Positions 20,855-31,066 of a stretch of DNA of 64,000 nucleotides are shown one piece after another. The stretch is from assembly GCA_022376925.1 (NCBI GenBank), contig JAIOJX010000005.1:8832501-8896500 (forward strand), in the 5' to 3' direction. Origin of the DNA: Tragulus kanchil. Its lineage: Eukaryota > Chordata > Mammalia > Artiodactyla > Tragulidae. The notes beneath the pieces were generated by a model. It searched no databases. It was not told the DNA's origin and worked only from the letters and a program-made list of their open reading frames with translations. The stretch's first letter is position 1, and each line of letters opens with the position of its first letter. The translations under genes were made by a program, and so were the position numbers.

Positions 20855-22943
20855 AGTCTCTGCTTTTTAATAGTTATATTTAGGCATCCACATTTAAGGT
20901 AGTGATTAGTATATTAGGACTTCAGTTTTCCATTTAGTTACTTGCTTTTTCTGTTTCTGTTATATTGTTATTTTACCACTATTCCTCCTTTCATGCCTCC
21001 TGTGTGTTAATTAAATACTTCTTAAGAATCTATCTTGGCTTAGTTATAGTATTTTGGTGGCTCTCTTTGTACAGTTTTCTTAATGATTGCTCTGGGTATG
21101 ACAATATACATATGTGACTTATTACAGCCTACTGGCGTTACAGCTTACTTGTTGAATTCTTTATTTCCATTTCAGTGCCTTTACTTTTCCCACTTTAAAA
21201 TATCATAGTCTTGGAAATATATAGTATTATAGTTTTTGTTCTACTTGCTAATTTACATAACTCGTGAGAAGTGTTAGTCTACTGTATATACCATATATCT
21301 GCTCTTTACTTTGTTCCTTTATCCTTTCCGACGTCCTGAGTTTTATCCTTTTGTGATTATCTTCCAGTTAGAATTATAGACCTCCCTTAGGATCTTTGAG
21401 GAATTAGTTCTAAGACCTCCTACAGGCATCAAAATCCAAACACGCTCAAATCCCTTATATAAAATGGTGTAATATTTGCCTAATAACCTAGTTATATCCT
21501 TCTATAAACTTTAAATCCTTCGATTACTTATAATCTCTGATACAGCATAATTGCTATGTATAGGCAGAGCTCAGAGATTTTGCAGGTTCAGTTTCAGGCC
21601 CCCACAACAAAGCAAATATCATCATAAAGTGAGTCACTTGCAATTTTTCTGGTTCTCCAGGACATATAAAATTTGTATTTACACTATTCTATAGTTTATT
21701 TAGTGTGCAGTAGCACTATTTCTGAAAGAATGCACATAACTTAAAAAATACTTTATTACTAAAAAATGCTAACCATCCTTTGAGCCTTCCATGAGTTGAG
21801 AAACATCAAAACCCACTGAAATCCAAAAAGAAAGTTGTAGAAACAATTCGCCCCTTGGCTGGGGGTTAAATTGGGCACACCGGTCCAGCTGCTCTGTGGC
21901 ACGTGAGATCATTCCGAGCCAGGGATCAAACCGGTCCAAGGCAGACTCTTTACCCACTGGACCATCAAGGAAACCCCAGTCTCTGCTTTTTAATAGTTAT
22001 ATTTAGGCATCCACATTTAAGGTAGTGATTAGTATATTAGGACTTCAGTTTTCCATTTAGTTACTTGCTTTTTCTGTTTCTGTTATATTGTTATTTTACC
22101 ACTATTCCTCCTTTCATGCCTCCTGTGTGTTAATTAAATACTTCTTAAGAATCTATCTTGGCTTAGTTATAGTATTTTGGTGGCTCTCTTTGTACAGTTT
22201 TCTTAATGATTGCTCTGGGTATGACAATATACATATGTGACTTATTACAGCCTACTGGCGTTACAGCTTACTTGTTGAATTCTTTATTTCCATTTCAGTG
22301 CCTTTACTTTTCCCACTTTAAAATATCATAGTCTTGGAAATATATAGTATTATAGTTTTTGTTCTACTTGCTAATTTACATAACTCGTGAGAAGTGTTAG
22401 TCTACTGTATATACCATATATCTGCTCTTTACTTTGTTCCTTTATCCTTTCCGACGTCCTGAGTTTTATCCTTTTGTGATTATCTTCCAGTTAGAATTAT
22501 AGACCTCCCTTAGGATCTTTGAGGAATTAGTTCTAAGACCTCCTACAGGCATCAAAATCCAAACACGCTCAAATCCCTTATATAAAATGGTGTAATATTT
22601 GCCTAATAACCTAGTTATATCCTTCTATAAACTTTAAATCCTTCGATTACTTATAATCTCTGATACAGCATAATTGCTATGTATAGGCAGAGCTCAGAGA
22701 TTTTGCAGGTTCAGTTTCAGGCCCCCACAACAAAGCAAATATCATCATAAAGTGAGTCACTTGCAATTTTTCTGGTTCTCCAGGACATATAAAATTTGTA
22801 TTTACACTATTCTATAGTTTATTTAGTGTGCAGTAGCACTATTTCTGAAAGAATGCACATAACTTAAAAAATACTTTATTACTAAAAAATGCTAACCATC
22901 CTTTGAGCCTTCCATGAGTTGTAGAAACATCAAAACCCACTGA
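20747..22943 (+). repeat. near-perfect duplication 6 with 50-base filler (period 1123)
   Basis: Bases 20747-21819 recur at 21870-22943 with a constant offset of 1123. Between them lie 50 bases (21820-21869) that match neither flank. The copy 1 end falls inside a Tigger1 element. Differences are few and near the junction, for example ATCTTTCC/ATCATTCC and GGTGCAAAG/GGTCCAAGG at the start of copy 2. Confidence 0.93.
21561..21819 (-). mobile_element. Tigger1-derived element, cut by the duplication junction
   Basis: GAGATTTTGCAGGTTCAGTTTC, AATATCATCATAAAGTGAGTC and ATACTTTATTACTAAAAAATGC are the terminal sequence of Tigger1. The copy breaks at 21819 before its other terminus. Confidence 0.72.
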
Positions 22944-23156
22944 TCACAGAACATCAAACATAATAATAATGAAAAAGTTTGAATTATTGTAAGAATGATT
23001 CAAATGTGATGAAAGACACAGAATGACAGATGCTGTTGGAAAATTGGTATTGATAAACTTACTCCAAGGAAACTTGCCACTGACCTTCAATTTGTAAAAA
23101 ATGCAATTATCTGTGAAAGGCAATGAAGCAAAGTGCGAGAAAATGAAGTAGTCCTA
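22683..23156 (-). mobile_element. internally deleted Tigger1 (non-autonomous)
   Basis: The two terminal regions of Tigger1 are joined near 22925 with the transposase region deleted. One end holds TTTTGCAGGTTCAGTTTCAGG. The other holds ACTGATCACAGAACATCAAAC, AATAATGAAAAAGTTTGAATT and CTTCAATTTGTAAAAAATGC. The target was TA within the older Tigger-type element. At about 474 bases it is a MITE-like derivative without coding capacity. Confidence 0.72.
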
Positions 23157-23849
23157 TGAATAGTTGTAAATTTTATGTAAATAGTTGCTGTGTAGCAAAT
23201 TCAACTTTTGCATTTTGGAACTTTCTGGATTTTTTTTTTTTTTTTTTTTGGAATATCTTTGATCTGTGGAACCCATGGATATGGAGGGCCAACTTTGGCC
23301 ATTTTTTAAGGGCAAGTCTGCTAGTAACACAATTCTTTTACATTTTCCTTAGTCTGACTGTCTTTATTTCCCTTTCATTCCTAAAGAATACCTTTTAAGA
23401 TACAGAATTCACTGTTGACAGTTCTTTTCTTTTAGCAGTTCAGAAATTCTGTGCAACTTCCTTTATGGCCTCCAGGGTTTCAGATAAGAAATGTGCTTTT
23501 ATTTGCATTTGTGCTCCCTTATGGTTAATGTTTCATTTCTCTCTGGCTGCTGGGAAGACTATCTTTAGTTTTCAGAGGTTTATTGACCATGTGTGGTGGC
23601 TTGAATTTCTTTGGTTTTCTCATATTTGGAGATTGTGCAGTTTCTTAAATCTGCAGATTTACACCTTTAACCAAATTTGAGAAATTTCCAGCCATTTACA
23701 AATAATATTCCTTCACTCTCTTTTTCTGCATTCCTCTGAAATGTCAATGGTATGAATTTTGGATCTTTAGTTGTTGTCCCGTAGTCCCTAAAGGTTCTTC
23801 TAATTAGTTTTTTTTTCTTTCCAGTCTTTTTTTTCTCTCTTTTTTTTAG

Positions 23850-24141
23850 TTTTAAAATTTCTATTATTTATTTATTATTGCTGTGGACATACTTTCTCTA
23901 GTTGTGGCAAGCAGGGACTACTCTTCTTTGCGATGTGGGGGCTTCTCATTTCTGTGGCTTCTCTCGGGGAGCACAGGCTCTAGGCATTTGGCTTCAGTAG
24001 TTGTGGCTTGTGGGCTCAATAGTTGCAGCACACTGGCTTAGTTGCCCTGTGACATGTAAGATCTTCCCAGACCAGGGATCGAACACATGTCTCCTGCACT
24101 GGCAGGAGGATTTTTAACCACTGGGCCACCAGGGAAATCCT
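23850..24141 (-). mobile_element. CHR-type tRNA SINE (older, longer variant)
   Basis: TTGTGGCAAGCAGGGACTAC, GGGGAGCACAGGCTCTAGGC, GTAGTTGTGGCTTGTGGGC, then CCAGGGATCGAACACATG and ACCACTGGGCCACCAGGGAA at the tRNA-like head. It is inserted into the antisense L1. Confidence 0.8.
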
Positions 24142-24477
24142 CTCTCTGGTTTTTGACTTGAGTAAATTGGTCCAGAAGTTCATTGATTTTATCCTCTGTT
24201 ATCTCCACTCTGCTACTAAGTCCATTCAGTGAGGTTTTCTTGTTTTTTCTCTGTTATTGTATCTTTCAGTTCTATAATTTCAATTGGTTTCTTTTTTTTT
24301 TGCTTCTGTTTCTTTTTGGATATTTTCTACTTTTCCTTTGTTTCAAGAGAGTTTTTAATTGCTCATTAAGGCACTTTTTAATGCTTCACATTAAATTAAT
24401 GTAAAGTTGCTTGACAGTCTTGGTCAGACAATTCCAGTATTTAATTCGTCTTTGGGCTGGTGACAGTTGATTGTCTT

Positions 24478-24718
24478 TTTTTTTTTTTTTTTCCTTTGGC
24501 CACTTCTATTGGTCTTTCATTTATTTATCTTTGTTCTTTGGCCTGTGTGGGCCTCCCATTGCAGTGGCCTCTGTCTCTGCAGAGCTCCTGCTCAGTAGTT
24601 GGACGCATTGGTCCAGCCGCTCCATGGCACGTGGGATCCTCCCAGACCGGGAATCGAACCAGCGCCCTTTGTACTGCAAGGGGGTGTCCCTACCCACTGG
24701 ACCACCAGGGAAGCCCCT
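24478..24718 (-). mobile_element. CHR-type tRNA SINE
   Basis: Starts with a T-run, then GGGCCTCCCATTGCAGTGGCC, GGTCCAGCCGCTCCATGGC, CGGGAATCGAACC and CCACTGGACCACCAGGGAAG. The open frames at 24460-24743 and 24521-24727 are translations of it. Confidence 0.85.
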
Positions 24719-24960
24719 GATTGTCATTTTTAATTCAAGCTGAGCTTTTTCTGGTTCTTGATACGGTCAGAGTTTTCAGTTATATCCTAGAGATTTTGAT
24801 TATTATTTTTGATTATTATCTTAAGACTCTCTGAGTCCTATTTAAATCTTTTATTTTAGCACTCAGTCACCCTATTTAGGATTAGCACGCAGGTCCTGGC
24901 CTGACATTCACAAACTATGGTTCCAACGACACCTTAGCTTCCTAACACTTTGTGATGCCA

Positions 24961-26894
24961 CCTTGATCTGATTGTTTATTTGGTGCTACTAGAGGTCCTA
25001 GTATTACAATCAAAATATCTCTGGGTGTTACCTGAAGTCCCTGGGGAGAAAAATCACCCCTAAAGTGAAGACCATCACTGTCTAGAAACCAAACGAATTC
25101 AATGTCCTCCATATGGAAAAGGTCATGATCCTGTGGGAAGATGTTTTCCCCTAAAGCTTTACAGAAGCACCTCGGAATCTCAGTCTGTGTTTCCATGCAC
25201 TGACTCTCAGGCTTGGGATGAGGAAAAGTTTTCTTTGCCTCTAGCTACAACCCAAATTCATGCTCAGGGAGGATATTGATAATGGCTCCTAGAATGGAAC
25301 AGAATCTGATTTCCTGTATAACCCAGTTCAGAGATTAATCTCGCCCTTGACAAACAAGGGGTCTTTATTAAGGAATTACAGCTATCGAGTTTCAAGGTGA
25401 AATCCTCTTAGTATTACATCTATAGCAGGCATGTTTCTAGATTCTGCTTTAAGACACCTGCCAGAGATTGTTATCAGATACATCCTTTTTTTATGTTAGT
25501 TTTCTTATTTATGCATTGCCGAAGTGACATCACATGACCTTTTGAAAGTTTTTTGATTTTCTGCCTGGAAACATAAGGCTGTGTTTCATAAAAGCAAGCG
25601 AAAGTTTGCTGCGCTTTAAAAAAAAAATCCCCTTAACAAAAATGTAAACCCCAAAATCCAAAAAACACACACACTGCCGGATTGATTATTGCAGAATTGA
25701 CTCATTTGGTTGAAAAGAATTGTTTTGGTCAATAATTTACTTGACTGACTGCTGAATAGAAATGCCATTCTCGACCTGTATGAAAATGAAATGAAACATC
25801 CCAGAACACTTGTTTACAACATGGCTAAAGTTTAAGGTCAGATCTGCAGGCCCCCTTGGCATTTTCTGTCTGCCAAGCCTGTCTGAATCATTACATACTA
25901 ATTATTCATAGAGAGTGCTTCATGTTCTCCGGTTGGTTGAGGTGCCTTTTCCACCATTCTCCTCCAGAAGGTTCACGGCATTTGGGGCTAATAAATGGGC
26001 TTCTCGTTTTTACTGGTGCCAAAAATTAATCACATGCCAATGCAAAATAAACTCAACATCTCTCCCTTCCCTTCAATAATGGTAAATTTCCTTGAAATCT
26101 GGCCTGCTCAGGATAGGAATGTCTTATGATGGTGAACTCCTGTTGGCAGAGACATGGCTGCTTCTCAGCCAGTCGGAGGCCCTGTTTCTTTCTGACCCTC
26201 TGCTCTGGTATCATTTCTTTGTATACGAGTCTTCAAAGATGTCAGAACATCTTCTATGACCTTCTGCCCCTTTCCCCTTCTCTGTCCACCTTCGAAGACT
26301 CAGAGGGAGTTATTCTAAAATGATTTTGAAAAGGTCTGTGTAAGGAGTAGATGAAGCAGACCCACTTGTCTTCAAGACTGACCTTGAACCATGAGGCCTC
26401 TTTGCCAATGAACTTGCCAAAAGGGCTGAGGAACTCACTTTTTGGTGTTCTTGGAAACAAGGATTGTTTCACCACAAGCCTATTAACACCCTCCCCTGCT
26501 GTTGTAATAACACAGAACAGCTTTTAAAAAGGTTTTGGCTCTTTATGGGATCGTCCCTGGTTCCATGAGTCTGGCTACAGCGTTCAAAGGGAGCACTGGC
26601 TCAGGAGCTAAGGGGGAACACCCTGGGCCTAGAAGACACTGGGCCAAGTGCCACATGGGAAAACCCAGGGCTCAGCCCTACCACCGCCGTTTCCCCACCA
26701 TCAGTGAGATCCTTACAGGGACACTGAGAGTCAGGGGATGACTGAGGAAAGGTTTGCAAGATGCTGGGTGATTTGAGTGGCCCTCGGATTGCCTTCTGTT
26801 TGATGAGGCTGCTGGTCGGCAGCTAAATGTTGACTTTCAAAGAAGCACGGACTCCCAAGTGCAGGCGGCAACACCTGACCCCTGAGCGTGGGCT
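24961..26894. other. non-repetitive intergenic sequence
   Basis: No repeat family was recognised over about 1.9 kb. It contains an A-run at 25617-25627 and a stretch rich in homeodomain- and octamer-like motifs at 25860-26060, treated under findings. The short open frames carry no recognisable content. Confidence 0.5.
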
Positions 26895-27100
26895 CTGAAG
26901 TCAGCATGCCCTGCCTCAAATCCTAGTTTCACTTTTTGTCACCCATGTGATGGCAAGCAAGTGGATGAAACTCTGAATTTCGGTGTCTTCAACTGTAAAA
27001 TGGGTAATAATAGTGCCCAATTCATCACAGGCTGAATGAGAGAGCACACAGAAAGTGCTAAGGACAGAATCTGTAAGGTAGTGAGTACTCAACCAGTGTT
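26895..27100 (+). mobile_element. MIR SINE
   Basis: Order as in MIR: CTCTGAAGTCAGCATGCCC, AAATCCTAGTTTCAC, GTCTTCAACTGTAAAATGGG, TAATAATAGTGCCC, then GAGAGCACACAGAAAGTGC. Confidence 0.75.
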
Positions 27101-28078
27101 AAGTTTTATGATAGGAATTACTCACAGCCTGTCTGGCTTCAGAGCCCCCACCTGGCCAGGTGCCCATCTGACTGACAAGGACAGCACTAGAAAATACAGT
27201 CGCAGGGACAATTTTTACAGTGCATCTTTGGTGAATGGCATGCTGAGGGGCTGCATCTATCAACAGGTTCTTCATTGCAAGAAGGCTGAATTCTTTCCAG
27301 AAAAGGTTTGATGGGAACAATTTTCAAATGTATTTCAGAGTTCTCTTAAGGTCAATGTTAGCTTTTAAACTAAACAAGAGCTGTTACTCTTGATCTGGGG
27401 CTTTCCATTAAGATTGCAACTCAGAATTTCCCAGTGTCCCCTGTTTAGTTTCTCAGGAATTGAAAAGACCAACTGAAATAGACCTGAAGTCCAAGGTTTG
27501 TGGATTATCACCCCTCTTTGTGGGGTGTGTGTGTGTGTGTGTGTGTGTGTGCATGTGTGTAGGCAAAGTGTGGGCAGGTTCATGTGGGCCATTGTGGGTA
27601 AGAAGAAAAGTGAACACTCAGTGTTAAGCTGGTGTCTTTGTTTTAATCAAGGGGAATGATAGGTGATAATTAGAAGTATCTTCTGGTAACAGAATGCAAG
27701 ATGGAAAACCTTGAGTGTGTTCAGGTGCTTAGCAAATTCTGAAGCCTCGGAAAACTGATTTTGAATTTATAGCCCAAATGTTGTCTAGTTGAAAGTATTT
27801 TCTTCTGAAGAAATCAGAGAGCAGGAGTGAGTATTTCTCAGTCATGGTGATACATGTTGTGTGGCTCTAACAGACCACGTGGGGCCCCAAGGGTCCTGGA
27901 AGTTCTCTGTGTTTGAGAGGTAGAGAACCAGCCCTGAGCACCACAGAGAGCATAGAAGGGGAAGAAAGGGGACACAGTTGCAAAATGTCCTCTAGTCTCT
28001 CTGTCCTGACACTGTCATCCCCAGCCCCGCTGGGAGACAACGGGACGCTGAGTTATGGACCATTTTCCAGATCCACAG
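27101..28078. other. intergenic sequence with one microsatellite
   Basis: Single-copy sequence apart from the (TG)n tract at 27524-27560. No gene or repeat family was recognised. Confidence 0.5.
27524..27560 (+). repeat. (TG)n microsatellite
   Basis: About 14 TG units followed by an interrupted CATGTGTGT end. The His-Thr run in the minus-strand frame here is its translation. Confidence 0.9.
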
Positions 28079-28187
28079 AAGCAGTTCCTGCCCCATGGCT
28101 AGAGCTTCCGGGAAGGTGCTCTGTGAGCCCCCTCAGGGAGCCCCCATTGAATAGACCAGGATGTTTCAACCTCCCATCTGACAGGGA

Positions 28188-28560
28188 TGCTATAGACTGA
28201 GTATCTGGGTCCTCTCTAAATAATTCCCATGCTGAGCCTCCAGCTCCCAACTCGACGGTATTTGGAAAAGCTTTGGGAATAACTGGGTCGTGAGGATGGA
28301 GCCCTCAAGATGGGCTACTGCTCTTACAGGAGCACACGGGAGAGCTTGCTTCCTCTCTCTGGGCTCTGCCTTGGGAAGATATGACAAGACGACAATGATC
28401 TACGAGCCAGAGAGTGGGCTCCCTCCAGACCCTGGATGGGCTTCTGGCACCCTGGTCTTGGACCTATATCCTCCAGAACCACAAGGAACAAATTTCTATG
28501 TTGGAGCCACCCCGTCTAGGGTATTTTTGTTAGAACAGCCTGAGCTAACCAAGACTGGGT
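28188..28560 (+). mobile_element. MLT1 LTR (MaLR)
   Basis: ATAGACTGAGTATCTGGGTCC, AATAACTGGGTCGTGAGGATG, GGAGCCCTCAAGATGGG, CCTCTCTCTGGGCTCTGCC, CCTGGTCTTGGACC and CCTGAGCTAACCAAGAC follow MLT1 order. The second copy is at 29339-29711. Confidence 0.72.
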
Positions 28561-28751
28561 TTCTCCACTCCATTGTCCCTCCATTTCTCTAGGTGGAGAG
28601 AGACATGTTTACCATGTGAGACCAAAATGGTGGTGCATCCATTTGACCTGGTGCGGACTGAGTCCAGGTGAAGGCTAGATGAGAGTGCCTTCAACTGCCT
28701 GAGAAAGTGAACAAGGTAAGGAACTGGAACTTGTCCTTTGGAGTGCTGAAA

Positions 28752-28938
28752 CTATGTTGATATTCAGTCGCTCAATCGAGTCTGACTCTTTGCAGCTCCA
28801 TGGACTGCAGCACGCCAGGCCCCCCTGTCCTTCACCATCTCCTCGAGCTTGCTCAAACTCATGTCCATTGAGGCTATGATGCCATTCAACCATCTCATCC
28901 TTTGTGGCCCTCTTCTCCTCCTGCTCTCAATCTTTCTC
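28752..28938 (-). mobile_element. Bov-A SINE (BovB-derived)
   Basis: ATTCAGTCGCTCAATCGAGTC, CCATGGACTGCAGCACGCC, CTTCACCATCTCCTCGAGC and CTCATGTCCATTGAGGC are the antisense BovB 3' region used by Bov-A. The second copy is at 29903-30089. Confidence 0.82.
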
Positions 28939-29039
28939 AGCTGAAACTATACTTATTAGATATTGGCCATTAAAAATTCTTGTGATATATTATTTTCATT
29001 AATTTGTTAAAACAAAGACATCATCCACATAAATATAAC

Positions 29040-29225
29040 GTGCTAATGTTAAGCACGTCAGTGGCCTGAGCATGTACAAAGCACTTTACACGGAGTCTCT
29101 CTTTTTTTCTTTCCCACAACTCTCTACAGCAAGTTCTATTGTGCCATTTCACAACTGAGGAAGCCACATCTGAGGATGTGAATGCTCAAATATCCTATCC
29201 AAGGACACAATAATAAATAGCAGAA
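29040..29225 (-). mobile_element. MIR SINE
   Basis: GTACAAAGCACTTTACACGG, TTCACAACTGAGGAAGCC, ATCCAAGGACACAATAATA and AGCAGAACTGGGA are antisense MIR. The element is cut by the duplication junction. The complete version, continuing into GACTTGAAGCC, is at 30191-30395. Confidence 0.72.
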
Positions 29226-29338
29226 CTGGGAAGCAGTTCCTGCCCCATGGCTAGAGCTTCCGGAAGGTGCTCTGTGAGCCCCCTCAGGGAGCCCCCATTG
29301 AATAGACCAGGATGTTTCAACCTCCCATCTGACAGGGA

Positions 29339-29711
29339 TGCTATAGACTGAGTATCTGGGTCCTCTCTAAATAATTCCCATGCTGAGCCTCCAGCTCCCA
29401 ACTCGACGGTATTTGGAAAAGCTTTGGGAATAACTGGGTCGTGAGGATGGAGCCCTCAAGATGGGCTACTGCTCTTACAGGAGCACACGGGAGCGCTTGC
29501 TTCCTCTCTCTGGGCTCTGCCTTGGGAAGATATGACAAGATGACAATGATCTACGAGCCAGAGAGTGGGCTCCCTCCAGACCCTGGATGGGCTTCTGGCA
29601 CCCTGGTCTTGGACCTATATCCTCCAGAACCACAAGGAACAAATTTCTATGTTGGAGCCACCCCGTCTAGGGTATTTTTGTTAGAACAGCCTGAGCTAAC
29701 CAAGACTGGGT
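29339..29711 (+). mobile_element. MLT1 LTR (second copy, duplication 7)
   Basis: Same insertion as 28188-28560, offset 1151. Confidence 0.72.
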
Positions 29712-29902
29712 TTCTCCACTCCATTGTCCCTCCATTTCTCTAGGTGGAGAGAGACATGTTTACCATGTGAGACCAAAATGGTGGTGCATCCATTTGACCT
29801 GGTGCGGACTGAGTCCAGGTGAAGGCTAGATGAGAGTGCCTTCAACTGCCTGAGAAAGTGAACAAGGTAAGGAACTGGAACTTGTCCTTTGGAGTGCTGA
29901 AA

Positions 29903-30089
29903 CTATGTTGATATTCAGTCGCTCAATCGAGTCTGACTCTTTGCAGCTCCATGGACTGCAGCACGCCAGGCCCCCCTGTCCTTCACCATCTCCTCGAGCT
30001 TGCTCAAACTCATGTCCATTGAGGCTATGATGCCATTCAACCATCTCATCCTTTGTGGCCCTCTTCTCCTCCTGCTCTCAATCTTTCTC
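29903..30089 (-). mobile_element. Bov-A SINE (second copy, duplication 7)
   Basis: Same insertion as 28752-28938, offset 1151. Confidence 0.82.
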
Positions 30090-30190
30090 AGCTGAAACTA
30101 TACTTATTAGATATTGGCCATTAAAAATTCTTGTGATATATTATTTTCATTAATTTGTTAAAACAAAGACATCATCCACATAAATATAAC

Positions 30191-30395
30191 ATGCTAATGT
30201 TAAGCACGTCAGTGGCCTGAGCATGTACAAAGCACTTTACACGGAGTCTCTCTTTTTTTCTTTCCCACAACTCTCTACAGCAAGTTCTATTGTGCCATTT
30301 CACAACTGAGGAAGCCACATCTGAGGATGTGAATGCTCAAATATCCTATCCAAGGACACAATAATAAATAGCAGAACTGGGACTTGAAGCCATTT
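30191..30395 (-). mobile_element. MIR SINE (second copy, complete)
   Basis: Copy of 29040-29225 that continues beyond the duplicated unit into the MIR 5' region (GGGACTTGAAGCC). Confidence 0.72.
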
Positions 30396-30810
30396 GTGTC
30401 TGACTCAGAAAACAATTATCATATGGGGACTCCATGTACTTTCTTTGGAACTACTCTGTGAATCTAAAGTCATTCCAAAATAAAGGAGGTTGTTTAGAAA
30501 ATTAAATTCATTGTCTAAATCAATTTGCTAGGCTACTTTTTCAAGCAGCTTGTGAGAGTTTTGCTTTGTTTATCTGCTAAATTTCCTGGAAAATTTGAAA
30601 ACTAATGTGTTCCATTTTCACCTGGGGGTCCTTGTGGAATCTATATTCCTGAAGTGTTCCTCCTGTATTTCTTCATGCAAAGCACTCAGAGTAGAGCTGG
30701 TCACGTGGAAAGCTCCCAATAAATGTTAGCTGTTTATCATCTTCATTATCATCATCACTATCTTCACAAATAACCATTTGTTACTGCATACTTTAAAAGT
30801 CAGTGAGCGG
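30396..30810. other. intergenic sequence with a MIR 3' tail
   Basis: Mostly unassigned. Bases 30685-30735 (AGAGTAGAGCTGGTCACGTGG, CCCAATAAATGTTAGC) look like a plus-strand MIR tail. Confidence 0.45.
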
Positions 30811-31066
30811 GCTTCCCCTGGTGGTCCAGTGGGTAAGGACACTGCCTTGCAGTGCAAGGGGCGCTGGTTTGATCCCTGGCCTGGGAAGATCCCACGTGCT
30901 GCAGAGCGGCTGGACTGATGTGTCCAGTTACCGAGTGGAGCTCTGGAGCGCACGCGCCCAGAGCCTGCTCTCTGCGATGTCAGAGGCCACGGCGATGGGA
31001 GGCCCACAGGAGCCAAAGAACAAAGACGGATGAAAATAGAGAAATGAAACACCAATAGAAGTGGCC
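30811..31066 (+). mobile_element. CHR-type tRNA SINE
   Basis: Plus orientation: GCTTCCCCTGGTGGTCCAGTGG, GGTTTGATCCCTGGCC, GAAGATCCCACGTGCTGC, then GTGGAGCTCTGGAGCGCAC and a tail with ATGGGAGGCCCAC and CAATAGAAGTGGCC. The open frames at 30726-31128 derive from it. Confidence 0.85.

Larger units (their letters stand above)
21381..23305. mobile_element. Tigger-superfamily MITE (MER44-like) hosting a second Tigger
   Basis: The left end (CTCCCTTAGGATCTTTGAGG, AAATCCAAACACGCTCAAAT, CCCTTATATAAAATGGTG) and right end (AACCCATGGATATGGAGGGCC near 23270-23291) match the two ends of a short pogo/Tigger-type element. The sequence GCTATGTA at 21553-21560 is split from its continuation ATGTAAATAGTTGCTG (23175-23190) by the Tigger1 insertion. 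The subfamily name is tentative. Confidence 0.55.
20090..24960 (-). mobile_element. old L1 (L1M-type) in antisense, heavily interrupted
   Basis: Antisense L1 ORF2 is readable in pieces. First: TCAGTTTTTGCTTTAAGAG, AATGTCACTCTTTGTCTCC, TTATCTGATACTAACATTAC (20250-20450). Then: 20855-21380. Then: CAAATTTGAGAAATTTCCAGCC, TGTTATCTCCACTCTGCTAC and ATCTTTCAGTTCTATAATTTC (23670-24290), ending after 24718. The frame is destroyed throughout. It is interrupted by three CHR SINEs and by a nested pair of Tigger-type DNA transposons, and it is inflated by duplication 6. It may be more than one L1 fragment. Confidence 0.8.
28079..30382 (+). repeat. near-perfect head-to-tail duplication 7 (period 1152)
   Basis: Bases 28079-29231 recur at 29232-30382. 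Differences seen: one G missing shortly after the copy 2 start (CCGGGAAGG/CCGGAAGG), GGGAGAGC/GGGAGCGC, AAGACGAC/AAGATGAC and ATAACGTG/ATAACATG. It carries an MLT1 LTR, a Bov-A SINE and a MIR. The transition-type differences could be allelic. Confidence 0.95.

Noticed and set aside
24460..24743. Open frames sharing YPLDHQGSP/LPTGPPGKP endings here and at 20666, 30726, 52334 and 58745
   Set aside because: The shared peptide is the CHR SINE tRNA-like head read in two frames. It is not a protein family.
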